DNA from: an uncultured Oligoflexia bacterium
GTDB taxonomy: Bacteria > Bdellovibrionota > Bacteriovoracia > Bacteriovoracales > Bacteriovoracaceae
Assembly: GCA_950060715.1 (NCBI GenBank)
Contig: CATLVA010000026.1
Coordinates: 1-10,115 of the forward strand
DNA length: 10,115 bases
Direction: 5' to 3'
Shown here: piece by piece, positions 1-6,612 of the stretch
Layout of the letters: every line of letters begins with the position of its first letter
Numbering within the stretch: position 1 is the first letter of the stretch
Notes under the pieces: model-generated
Seen by the model: the letters and a program-made list of their open reading frames with translations, nothing else
What the model was told of the DNA's origin: nothing
Databases searched by the model: none
Program-made: the position numbers and the translations under genes

Positions 1-44
1 GACCCAAAGTACTCTTGTTTCTTTATTGCTCCAAAAAGAAATAA

Positions 45-140
45 CTAATCAAAAGCGCCTGATTTAAAATAAACAGTTAATACGAAAAATGCGATGGTGA
101 TAAATAGCCCAACGAAGGCCACTAATTTGTCTCTATCCAT
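45..140 (-). CDS. 31-residue single-span membrane peptide
   Basis: This short reading frame runs from an ATG at 140 to a TAG at 45. The peptide begins MDRDKLVAFVGLFITIAF and ends with KSGAFD. A charged N-terminus (MDRDK) is followed by about 20 hydrophobic residues (roughly 6-25) and a short polar tail, which is the layout of a single transmembrane segment. It starts 9 nt after the stop of the receiver-like gene on the same strand, so the two are probably one transcript. The ribosome binding site is weak: only A/T-rich sequence precedes the ATG, so translation may depend on coupling. No family is recognised. A role as a small membrane partner of the upstream protein is only a guess from position. 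Confidence 0.5.
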   Translation of the reverse strand: MDRDKLVAFVGLFITIAFFVLTVYFKSGAFD

Positions 141-149
141 AATTCTATT

Positions 150-476
150 TTAATGAGATTCGAGTTTGAGGCAAACCTGGGAAACTACGGCCTGAGGATC
201 GAAGGGTTCTGGCACAATTTCTGCTCCATCAGGGGCATTCTCTCCCACCCAATAGGTCAGTACATTGAACAATTCGACTATCTCTGAGCTGTTTTTTTCA
301 TTATGAGTAAAGTCTGGGTGAATAATTAATGCTTTTGGATTTAAGTCCTCTATGCGAAATTGGAGATCATCATCTGACTCAAGTACGTAACTTAATTGAT
401 TTTTTTGCTTGAAAAAGGCTGCTAACGCCTCGCAAACAAATTTCTTTGGGTGTGCAATGATAATATATTTTTCCAT
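150..476 (-). CDS. Degenerate receiver-like (pseudo-response-regulator) protein
   Basis: The 108-residue protein has the size and strand order of a stand-alone receiver (REC) domain. A first beta strand reads KYIIIAHP (3-10), a third reads ALIIHPDF (49-56), and the C-terminal VPEPFDPQAVVSQV resembles the KPFDP-plus-last-helix end of response regulators. The residues needed for phosphotransfer look changed: the acidic pair after strand 1 is Ala-His, the phospho-acceptor position is about His53, and the conserved Lys is Glu90. If the fold assignment is right, it is a pseudo-receiver that works by protein contact and not by phosphorylation. The ATG at 476 has an AAGG motif directly upstream. The gene is divergent from the 99-residue gene at 520 and is followed by a small membrane peptide gene. 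The fold call is by eye and could be wrong. Confidence 0.5.
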   Translation of the reverse strand: MEKYIIIAHPKKFVCEALAAFFKQKNQLSYVLESDDDLQFRIEDLNPKALIIHPDFTHNEKNSSEIVELFNVLTYWVGENAPDGAEIVPEPFDPQAVVSQVCLKLESH

Positions 477-481
477 CTACC

Positions 482-510
482 TTGTAATCCTAGCTGTTAA
501 TTGGAATAAT
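482..510 (+). promoter_or_regulatory. Candidate promoter for the 99-residue gene
   Basis: TTGTAA (482-487), a 17-nt spacer and AATAAT (505-510) match the sigma-70 consensus at four and five of six positions. Transcription would start around 517, only a few bases before the ATG at 520. That leaves almost no leader, and there is no convincing ribosome binding site. Confidence 0.35.
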
Positions 511-515
511 GCCAG
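487..515 (-). promoter_or_regulatory. Candidate promoter for the receiver-like gene
   Basis: On the minus strand a CTGGCA hexamer (510-515) is followed after 17 nt by TAGGAT (487-492). Each matches the sigma-70 consensus at four of six positions. The predicted transcript would start just upstream of the AAGG motif and the ATG at 476. It overlaps the plus-strand promoter candidate at 482-510, so the two divergent genes may compete for RNA polymerase. Confidence 0.25.
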
Positions 516-519
516 CAAG

Positions 520-819
520 ATGCATAATGAATCAAAAATAAGAATTTATCAAGGCGAAGAAGAACTTTATACGTTTGAAATGGACCAATATGACGAGGCC
601 TATAACAAACTTATCGAGCTTGAAGAAATGGGCCTTGAAGTTTCGATAAAGGTTCCAAGCGTTACTGAAACCTTATGCCATACTCTAGGCCTTTCTCCAG
701 AGGAACAAGAAGACTACCAACAATCAGTTGTCGCCGAGATTGAAGAACACGACGGTTCATGTTGTGCTAGCACTGAAACCTATATTCCTGACGCCACTAA
801 TAATAAGACACGACAGTAA
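520..819 (+). CDS. Acidic 99-residue cytosolic protein, function unknown
   Basis: I chose the ATG at 520. The frame stays open further upstream, but that part is antisense to the start of the divergent gene and would lie before the likely promoter at 482-510. The protein starts MHNESKIRIYQGEEELYTFE and is rich in Glu and Asp, with no signal peptide or membrane span. A beta-rich start (KIRIYQ, ELYTFEM) and a helix (YDEAYNKLIELEEMG) precede a Glu/Gln-rich stretch (LSPEEQEDYQQ) and a Cys-Cys pair near the end. It resembles small conserved proteins with a strand-strand-helix core, but I do not recognise a family. Its last 23 nt overlap the end of btuB on the opposite strand. Confidence 0.6.
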   Translation: MHNESKIRIYQGEEELYTFEMDQYDEAYNKLIELEEMGLEVSIKVPSVTETLCHTLGLSPEEQEDYQQSVVAEIEEHDGSCCASTETYIPDATNNKTRQ

Positions 820-2584
820 GTTCTACCGCACGACCTAGCGTGGAATAACCAGCGATAGTCTCGTACTCGCGATCAAAAATATTTTTAATACTTCCGATTA
901 ACTTGAACTGATTCGCATCATACGTGTAATCGAAGTTCATAAGATCATAGGCTTTAAGTTCTACGTCTTGCTGGTTTACTGAATCAAAAGCAGCTCCCCG
1001 ATACACCCAATCAAAATTAAAACTATGCGCTTCTCCAGCAAAAAACAGGTAATTTAATTTTAAAATTTCGTTCGGTCTTCGGTAGGCTTCTTTGCCATTT
1101 GAAAGTTCGTATTGAGTTAAGGTGAGGTTTGCGCCAGCGATACCATAGGCATCTCTAATTTCTATACCAAATTCAGCTCCCCAATATTTAGCATTATTCA
1201 CATTTTCAAATTTTGAAGTGGCCGAAGAATATTGAATCAGCTGATCGACAGAGTTATAAAAAAGCGAAGTGTAAAACTCAGTATTTTTATTTCTTTGCGA
1301 GTACTCGATGTCAGCACCTGCTGATTTTTCTGGCGCTAAATCTGGATTTCCAGAATATACATCTGTTTGATGGTAAATACTTGGAGCTTTAAAGCCTGTT
1401 TTGTGCCCAAATTTTAAAGTCCTATTTTCATCTATTAGATAATTATAACCTAAACTGTAAACGAGATGCTTGCCGTATTCAGGGTTGGTTGTATAGCGAA
1501 GACCATACTCATAAATATGACTCCCTAAAACATACTTTCGAACACCATAAGCATCAAACATACTAAGTGATTCTTTATCGGCTCCCACTTTTTCATAATC
1601 TTCGCCAATAGACTGAAGACCATACAACAGGACACCATTATCTTTTTTCTCTTTAAGACGAAATTCAATATTTGTGATACTCCCTTCTGCATCAGAGACA
1701 CCGTATGTGCTTGGAGCAGTGGAGAGGTATTTATTATAGCGAGTGTACTCAGAGTAACTTATATCAAAAAAGACATCTGTTTTTTGATCATGATGATAAG
1801 TGATTCCTTCATGGAAAAGCCCATAAATATCTTTTGCATAAGCATCATTATCATCTTCTGGAGTTGAGATCTGAGCATCAGTGTAGTTAAAATTATTGAC
1901 TTGTTTAATCTGAGTCTGAAACTCTAAGCGATTTTTTTTATAAAAATGCCCCAAAGTTATATTGGAGTTATTATTGAGATCTTTCTCGTTACCGTCTTTA
2001 GCAGAAGATATAAACTTAGACTCCTGTAAGCTTCCATTAAATTTAAAATTTCCAGCGCTATCAGTTTTTAAGTTTTGGTTCACACCAACTTGTTGATAGT
2101 ATCCGCCTGCCACTTGCACGGAGTTTTTCTCATCATCTTTTTTGGTGATAATATTAATGACACCTGCAATCGCATCGGATCCATAAAGAACACTTTGCGC
2201 CCCTTTAATGACTTCAATTCGCTCAATATCTAACGTATTGAGGATGGAAAGATTGATTGATCTATCTGCGATGGTTGGATCATACATCCTCACTCCATCA
2301 ATGAGTACTAGAACATGGCGAAACTCCATCCCTCGCAAAAACAGAGAACTGGTCCCACCGACCACTCCGTTTTGAACGATATCAACCCCGCCGGCTCGAT
2401 TAAGGACGTCCACGACTCGACTATTAGAGCGATTTTCAATTTCTTCGCTAGTGATAATCAGCGCCTGACTATTTAATTCACTAAGTTTACTTTCTTGTTT
2501 ACTCCCAACGACAACTGGATCAAGGTCCACATCACTGGCAAAACTGTTTAAGCTTAAAGCTAATAGAACCATAGCTTTTTTCAT
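797..2584 (-). CDS. btuB: TonB-dependent outer-membrane receptor for cobalamin (BtuB-type)
   Basis: This 595-residue protein is an outer-membrane gated beta-barrel that imports a ligand using energy from TonB. The first 17 residues form a signal peptide (cut after SFA). A TonB-box-like DPVVVGS follows at about 22-28. A plug domain (about 35-150) carries the typical motifs LFLRGMEFRHVLVLIDGVRM and IERIEVIKGAQSVLYGSDAI followed by GVINIITKK. The rest (about 160-595) has the alternating strands and aromatic residues of the barrel, ending in a terminal Tyr. The size is close to E. coli BtuB. The plug alone does not fix the substrate, but the cobalamin riboswitch directly upstream makes vitamin B12 or a related corrinoid the likely cargo. 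The start at 2584 is preferred over an in-frame TTG at 2614 because it has a GAGGAGG site and leaves a clean signal peptide, whereas the longer form would begin inside the riboswitch. Confidence 0.9.
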   Translation of the reverse strand: MKKAMVLLALSLNSFASDVDLDPVVVGSKQESKLSELNSQALIITSEEIENRSNSRVVDVLNRAGGVDIVQNGVVGGTSSLFLRGMEFRHVLVLIDGVRMYDPTIADRSINLSILNTLDIERIEVIKGAQSVLYGSDAIAGVINIITKKDDEKNSVQVAGGYYQQVGVNQNLKTDSAGNFKFNGSLQESKFISSAKDGNEKDLNNNSNITLGHFYKKNRLEFQTQIKQVNNFNYTDAQISTPEDDNDAYAKDIYGLFHEGITYHHDQKTDVFFDISYSEYTRYNKYLSTAPSTYGVSDAEGSITNIEFRLKEKKDNGVLLYGLQSIGEDYEKVGADKESLSMFDAYGVRKYVLGSHIYEYGLRYTTNPEYGKHLVYSLGYNYLIDENRTLKFGHKTGFKAPSIYHQTDVYSGNPDLAPEKSAGADIEYSQRNKNTEFYTSLFYNSVDQLIQYSSATSKFENVNNAKYWGAEFGIEIRDAYGIAGANLTLTQYELSNGKEAYRRPNEILKLNYLFFAGEAHSFNFDWVYRGAAFDSVNQQDVELKAYDLMNFDYTYDANQFKLIGSIKNIFDREYETIAGYSTLGRAVELTVVSYY

Positions 2585-2588
2585 TATT

Positions 2589-2595
2589 CCTCCTC
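2589..2595 (-). promoter_or_regulatory. Ribosome binding site of btuB
   Basis: GAGGAGG lies four bases before the ATG at 2584 and fixes the start. It lies about 15 nt after the last conserved riboswitch element, so it is the likely control point: ligand binding could hide it. Confidence 0.75.
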
Positions 2596-2604
2596 GGGAA
2601 AAAA

Positions 2605-2685
2605 TTGGTTTCACCTCTAGGATCGGACTTCTCTACCGTTGCGGGACAGTGTTGGATTTTCACCAAACTTCACTAAAGGATTTAA
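2605..2685 (-). ncRNA. Cobalamin riboswitch controlling btuB
   Basis: Read on the minus strand, the leader shows the conserved cobalamin aptamer elements in order: GTGAA, then TTTGGTGAAAATCCAA, then CACTGTCCCGCAACGGTAG, then AAGTCCGATCC, ending near GAGGTGAAACC. The GGTGAAAATCC and CCCGCAACGGT blocks match the family core exactly. The last block (B12 box region) is somewhat degenerate. Adenosylcobalamin-type ligands bind this RNA and shut off expression of the downstream gene. There is no GC hairpin with a U-tract that would make a clear terminator, so control of translation through the GAGGAGG site is the simpler reading. The 5' part of the RNA probably extends into the end of the upstream lipoprotein gene, whose stop is at 2682. 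Confidence 0.88.
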
Positions 2686-3257
2686 TAACACTCAAAGAAC
2701 TTAGCAACTGTGCTTAGTTCTTTATTTGTGTAACTGTATTTAATATCACCTACTGAAAATGTTTTATAATATTTATCAATTCCATATAGGCGCACTACTT
2801 GGCGAATAATCTCTTCACCAACGGCGCGAGATTCGTCGAGTCCATATTTAATTTTAAAGACTCGCTCTTCTGTAGGTTTACACATCCCTACCTCACCGAC
2901 GATTTTTAGATCATTTACTCGGGTGCAGGAATAATAATTTGCGGAGAACTTATGTTTTCCTCCAACCTCGACATATTTTAAGGCCATTATATTTGCCTTG
3001 GCTGCAAGACCTTTTTCTCGCAGCTCTAACAGCCCGAAGGTTTTCCAAAACTCGAGATCGGGTTGCGAGTCTTTCATGACCTCAAAACTTCCCTTCTCCT
3101 CGCAGCCCATATAAGGAAAGTCATCGGAGACCATGAGGGGTCTAATTTTTTGCAGCTGTTTAATATAGATTGCATCCTGCTCTTTTCTGGTGAGCTTTTT
3201 TTGAATGATAGAGTTCGAGCAAGAAGCCAATATAAGTAGTGAAATTAAGAGTTTCAT
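2682..3257 (-). CDS. Lipoprotein, weakly RcsF/DUF4156-like
   Basis: The 191-residue protein starts MKLLISLLILASC, a signal peptide with a lipobox (Leu-Ala-Ser-Cys, lipidated Cys13), so it should be anchored in the cell envelope. The ATG at 3257 is preferred over an in-frame GTG at 3275, which would spoil the compact signal peptide. In the mature part, GCEEKGSF is followed by a helix (FGLLELREKGLAAKANIMAL) and a strand ending ANYYSC. This cysteine, helix with Ala-Asn, Tyr-Cys order recalls the DUF4156/RcsF group of small envelope lipoproteins, but the match is loose and the protein is longer. A C-terminal part with DESRAVGEEIIRQVVRLYG is not explained by that family. btuB lies downstream on the same strand, separated by the riboswitch. 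A role in corrinoid uptake is possible from position only. Confidence 0.6.
   Translation of the reverse strand: MKLLISLLILASCSNSIIQKKLTRKEQDAIYIKQLQKIRPLMVSDDFPYMGCEEKGSFEVMKDSQPDLEFWKTFGLLELREKGLAAKANIMALKYVEVGGKHKFSANYYSCTRVNDLKIVGEVGMCKPTEERVFKIKYGLDESRAVGEEIIRQVVRLYGIDKYYKTFSVGDIKYSYTNKELSTVAKFFECY
2694..2723 (-). other. Strong hairpin in the last codons of the lipoprotein gene
   Basis: An inverted repeat has arms AAAGAACT (2694-2701) and AGTTCTTT (2716-2723), extended after one mismatched pair by AGCA/TGCT around a 4-nt loop. It sits inside coding sequence about 10 nt before the stop and just before the riboswitch core. It has no U-tract of its own. It may separate the upstream transcript from the riboswitch, form a peripheral stem of the RNA, or protect an mRNA end. 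Confidence 0.55.
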
Positions 3258-3263
3258 AGACGA

Positions 3264-3272
3264 ATTATAGCA
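3264..3272 (-). promoter_or_regulatory. Extended -10 promoter, possibly giving a leaderless mRNA
   Basis: On the minus strand TGCTATAAT is a perfect extended -10 element. Six bases (TCGTCT) separate it from the ATG at 3257, so the usual start distance would put the first transcribed base at or next to the A of the ATG. No good -35 box is seen (GGCTCT at 17 nt), which is normal for extended -10 promoters, and no ribosome binding site precedes the ATG. Confidence 0.45.
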
Positions 3273-3321
3273 CACTTAGCGATACTAGAGCCCGCCACTA
3301 GGAAATCTTTGACCTCCCTCT

Positions 3322-3348
3322 CAAGCTTTTCACTTAAACAACCGATAT
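3322..3348 (+). promoter_or_regulatory. Candidate sigma-28 (FliA-type) promoter
   Basis: CAAGCTTT (3322-3329), exactly 11 nt, then ACCGATAT (3341-3348) resembles the flagellar sigma consensus TAAAGTTT-N11-GCCGATAA, with five of eight and six of eight matches. It is correctly oriented, 44 bp before the ATG at 3392. No good sigma-70 promoter is obvious in the same gap. A chance match cannot be excluded. Confidence 0.3.
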
Positions 3349-3360
3349 TGTTAAAAAGCT
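3324..3360. repeat. Interrupted inverted repeat in the divergent intergenic region
   Basis: Outer arms AGCTTTT (3324-3330) and AAAAGCT (3354-3360) are perfect complements, and inner arms AACAA (3337-3341) and TTGTT (3348-3352) enclose CCGATA. The dyad overlaps the sigma-28-like element and lies between the divergent lipoprotein and exported-protein genes. It could be an operator or an RNA hairpin. No U-tract follows it on the plus strand. Confidence 0.45.
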
Positions 3361-3391
3361 GAATTAATTTAGTCATACAAGGACAATTGCT

Positions 3392-4024
3392 ATGAAAATT
3401 ATTTTTGTTTTCACCCTTCTAAGCTTGAGTTTAGGCGCTTTTGCTAAAACGAATGAAGACGGATGCTTAGAATGTGACAAAAAACTCTCAGGAGCCAAGC
3501 CGGTTGAAACGAGTGAATACGATGCTGTTAACCAAGCGATGATTGAAGAGGTTAAGATTTTGGCCAATCAACTATGCGATACGATGCTTTTATTTAAAGG
3601 GATGGGAAAACCAACTTATCTCGCTTTTGAGAGAGGAGTATTAAAATTTTTAGATATAGACAAAAAAGAGAACCCAAATTATAGAGCTGAAATTTCGAAA
3701 TTTTGGAATCAATATAGTGAACATATGATCTGCACCAACGAGAGAGTTGGCTATGACAGTCCGCAACACCTGCTAAAAAGAGTTGTGGATATGAGTAGTA
3801 TTACCGCGTTTTACTTTGAATATTTCTTAGTAGATGAAAATATAAATGTAAACGCTATAGAATGGAAAGATGGACAACCAGAAACAGTAGTTGATTACCT
3901 TGATTCTATAATAGCTGATCCTAATTTAGAACATATTTATGATCTAGAAACAGTTAAACAATTAAGATCTTTTTTAGTATCACGTATAGGTGCTAAGAAA
4001 GCGGTTGAAGTTTTGGACGCATGA
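3392..4024 (+). CDS. Exported 210-residue protein, function unknown
   Basis: The protein starts with a clear signal peptide (MKIIFVFTLLSLSLGAFA, likely cut after residue 18) and has no lipobox. The mature part begins KTNEDGCLECDKK and has four cysteines in all (the Cys-x-x-Cys pair near the N-terminus, one in NQLCDT, one in HMICTN), an even number that would allow two disulfides in the periplasm. The rest is mostly helical, with a run LLKRVVDMSSITAFYFEYFL and an acidic C-terminal third. AAGGA lies about nine bases before the ATG. Its stop overlaps the start of the next gene (ATGA at 4021-4024), so the two products are very likely made together and may act together. I do not recognise a family. 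Confidence 0.8.
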   Translation: MKIIFVFTLLSLSLGAFAKTNEDGCLECDKKLSGAKPVETSEYDAVNQAMIEEVKILANQLCDTMLLFKGMGKPTYLAFERGVLKFLDIDKKENPNYRAEISKFWNQYSEHMICTNERVGYDSPQHLLKRVVDMSSITAFYFEYFLVDENINVNAIEWKDGQPETVVDYLDSIIADPNLEHIYDLETVKQLRSFLVSRIGAKKAVEVLDA

Positions 4025-6612
4025 TTGTCAGACTAGTTCTTCTATTTTCTCTTATATACGCTAATACAATATTAGCTTGTAACTTCATAAATTCTACGGA
4101 AATAGACCTGCCCCCTGAACTAGCACAATTCACTCCAAATAACTGCCATAAAAGAGCTGATGGTGCAGATGCAATTAAAGATGAGTTCTGTGATTGTATC
4201 GCCCAAGAAAACGCAAAATACGCATTAGACTTTGGGACGACTCTATATGCCTCCTATCGAAAAGCTGCTCTCAATCGTCTTTGGGAGCATCATGAAAAAT
4301 CTATCTATTCACTATCAGACACTTTCTTAGAGTTAGAAACTTTAGGTGGCGACAAAGATAAAATAGGTAAGCAATGTCAGAAACTACTCAAAGATGATCT
4401 GGTAAACCTAAGTTGCGGTAATAAGAAAACAATTCTAGCTCCTGAAGTGATAAAAAATTTGGCAAGTAAAGTTTATGGTCAAGCTGCTGCAGTTTCCTAT
4501 GCTCGATTTCATGGAAAAAATATAGAGTCAGTTAAAGATATCGTCGAAAATGATCCATACTTCGTAGATGTAGATGGTCTTTCAAGAAGACTCAATATTC
4601 CCCGTGAACAAAATCTAATTTGCCCTGATTCAAATGCCAAATTCTCTGAAGTTGAATTGCTGAAGTACGAGTCTAAAGCCATTGTCTCTTTCGCTAATTC
4701 ATTGAAAAGTCTGTTAGAAGAGATTCCATTAAATCTACGCACTAAATACCCAGTTTATAACGATCTTGTGAGTTCTGATGAATTCTACGAGTTTATGTTG
4801 AGTGATCCAAATCTTATGAATAAAGTTGTCTCGTTCTCAAATCTGGGAAGTAGTAACAAACAGCTATCGATGTTAATGGGTTCTCCGGACTTAATTGATT
4901 TATTGCAAGACCCAAGTCAAATTGAATCTAAAATTCATCAAAAAAATAGTGAAAGGCTAATGGCTAATTGTAAGTCTGTTAAAGAAAATACTATTAAAAT
5001 TCTATGTAGTGATAATGCTGCCAATATTCTTCCCAAAAGTTACAAAGAAAATAAAGCTATTATTAAATCGATGGAAAATCGTTCACAAGGTAATTCAGAT
5101 TCAATAAATTTCTATCAAGCCAATAACTTATCTTCCAGCTTTTGCTCAGACCTATACAATAAAGATTATGAATCGGGTCTAAGTAGTATCCAAGCAACTT
5201 TTCCAGTTGAATATACAGACTTAGTAAAGTCAGGTTCATCAGAATACAACTCTGGTAACGAACTTAAATTTGGCTCTGTACCAAACGCTAAAAAACTCAT
5301 GTGCCCCTACTTCCCTCCTCCTGAAGAAAATCGGGAAAGGCTAGCGGCGAAGGTTGCTGAGTGTGATGCAAATCCTGACACAGTCTTGAGTTATGAATGT
5401 ATTATGGTGAAAACGATAAGTGCGGATTTTACAGCGAAAGAGGAAGCTTTAATAAAAGCAAAAACATTATCTCTGCAAGCACAAGACTTACCAGATGAAG
5501 AAATTGAAAAGAAAGTTAAAGAGTATAAGAAGTCTATAGGAACGGATGAGCTATTGGCGAAATCAGAACCAAAAGGACCGCTGAAAGAGTTTTTAAAAGC
5601 AGATAAATCCGACACTCAGGTAGCTGAAACTAAAACGAATGAAAAACGATCTGAGCGTGGGGAAGCCTATGATGGCTCAAGTAGCGCAGGCTTTGGTGGT
5701 GAACTCTCAAATGGAGAGCTGGCCTCAAGTGATCAGAATTCACAAGGGATGCTCAATAGAACTCCTGCTGAAATCGTGAATAGCCCAGAAGTTAATCGCA
5801 ATGTTCAAAAAAATATGAACGACCTATATGATGAAGTGAGAAGAAGAATTCAAACTGCCAAAACGGCTCATCAAAATTCTCCACTTGGGCAAAAGTCTAA
5901 ATCAGTTCCAAGCTATTTAGCGCCAGCCTTCGACATGCCAAAAACGGCATCAGATGATACTGGAGGAGCTGCGATTGCAGCGACACCGTCAGGAATTGAA
6001 GGACAGAATTTAATGCCGGGAGGAAATGGTTTTCTTCCACCACTTGATCCGACTTCGACTGAAGCTTCCGCAGCAGAGTCTTATAATAAAGCTCTCTTAG
6101 ATGCTAACGAAGCCAAGCAAGCACGAAAGGCTGCAGAGGCTGCACAAGCGGCTCGAGCTGCTGGTCGCTCCCCTGCCAGCTCAGGACCAAGCCCTATTGC
6201 AATTTCAGGTTTTGGGCCAAATGCATTACATACCGAAATACCAAGTTTAACTATTAGTGGTGGCCTAGATGAAGCGCTTGATAAAATGCTTCAAGGTGAT
6301 TTTGATAATGCTGAACTTTTACTGGATCTTTTAAAAGCAGATAAAAAAACGATTCTTATAGTGCCGGAGAAAAATCCAAAATATGCTGTTCGTGTAGAAA
6401 AGCGCGGGGACACATATCTTGTCACTCCAGAGAATCCTGAAATGGTAGATGCTGACTATCGAGTGTTTGTAGACTCCATAAAGAAGTCACTCAACATCAA
6501 AGACAGATTTAAGACTTTTGTCGCGAAACTAGAAGTTCTATTAGGGCGCCAAAATAAAAACGGCCAGATAGTTCCGGCCGGTGTTGATGTTTTAAATAAT
6601 TTATTTGATTAG
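4021..6612 (+). CDS. Large exported two-part protein (863 aa), function unknown
   Basis: An N-terminal signal sequence ends in NTILAC. Cys20 could be lipidated, though Leu at -2 is unusual for a lipobox, so ordinary signal peptidase cleavage is equally possible. All 13 cysteines lie before about residue 461, including Cys-Asp-Cys (57-59). The C-terminal 400 residues have none. The first half is helical and may be held by disulfides. Residues about 460-535 are charged and look like a coiled coil. About 535-740 is low-complexity Ser/Gly/Ala/Pro sequence, including an Ala-rich helix EAKQARKAAEAAQAARAAG (about 697-715). A compact C-terminal domain (about 745-863) contains DFDNAELLLDLLKADKKTI, a strand pair YAVRVEKRGDTYLVTPE and a final helix. 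The layout suggests a surface or periplasmic structural or adhesion protein with a flexible linker, but no known family is recognised. It is translationally coupled to the gene before it. Confidence 0.8.
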   Translation: MIVRLVLLFSLIYANTILACNFINSTEIDLPPELAQFTPNNCHKRADGADAIKDEFCDCIAQENAKYALDFGTTLYASYRKAALNRLWEHHEKSIYSLSDTFLELETLGGDKDKIGKQCQKLLKDDLVNLSCGNKKTILAPEVIKNLASKVYGQAAAVSYARFHGKNIESVKDIVENDPYFVDVDGLSRRLNIPREQNLICPDSNAKFSEVELLKYESKAIVSFANSLKSLLEEIPLNLRTKYPVYNDLVSSDEFYEFMLSDPNLMNKVVSFSNLGSSNKQLSMLMGSPDLIDLLQDPSQIESKIHQKNSERLMANCKSVKENTIKILCSDNAANILPKSYKENKAIIKSMENRSQGNSDSINFYQANNLSSSFCSDLYNKDYESGLSSIQATFPVEYTDLVKSGSSEYNSGNELKFGSVPNAKKLMCPYFPPPEENRERLAAKVAECDANPDTVLSYECIMVKTISADFTAKEEALIKAKTLSLQAQDLPDEEIEKKVKEYKKSIGTDELLAKSEPKGPLKEFLKADKSDTQVAETKTNEKRSERGEAYDGSSSAGFGGELSNGELASSDQNSQGMLNRTPAEIVNSPEVNRNVQKNMNDLYDEVRRRIQTAKTAHQNSPLGQKSKSVPSYLAPAFDMPKTASDDTGGAAIAATPSGIEGQNLMPGGNGFLPPLDPTSTEASAAESYNKALLDANEAKQARKAAEAAQAARAAGRSPASSGPSPIAISGFGPNALHTEIPSLTISGGLDEALDKMLQGDFDNAELLLDLLKADKKTILIVPEKNPKYAVRVEKRGDTYLVTPENPEMVDADYRVFVDSIKKSLNIKDRFKTFVAKLEVLLGRQNKNGQIVPAGVDVLNNLFD

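Noticed and set aside
18..41. AT-rich hairpin TTTCTTT...AAAGAAA after the 31-residue gene as a terminator
   Set aside because: The stem is almost all A-T, has a bulge and no clear U-tract, so it is too weak to call.
409..519. Upstream extension of the 99-residue plus-strand gene to an ATG at 409
   Set aside because: It is antisense to the start of the receiver-like gene and lies before the likely promoter at 482-510. The hydrophobic peptide it would add looks like a by-product of the other strand.
2585..2614. Longer btuB start (in-frame TTG at 2614)
   Set aside because: It starts inside the riboswitch and disturbs the signal peptide. The ATG at 2584 has a strong ribosome binding site.
3373..3567. 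Minus-strand frame opposite the start of the exported 210-residue gene
   Set aside because: It is antisense to a gene with a clear signal peptide and ribosome binding site and shows no start signals of its own.
6561..6580. CGGCC...GGCCG hairpin near the end of the 863-residue gene as a terminator
   Set aside because: Only five base pairs with a 10-nt loop, inside coding sequence and not followed directly by a T-run.
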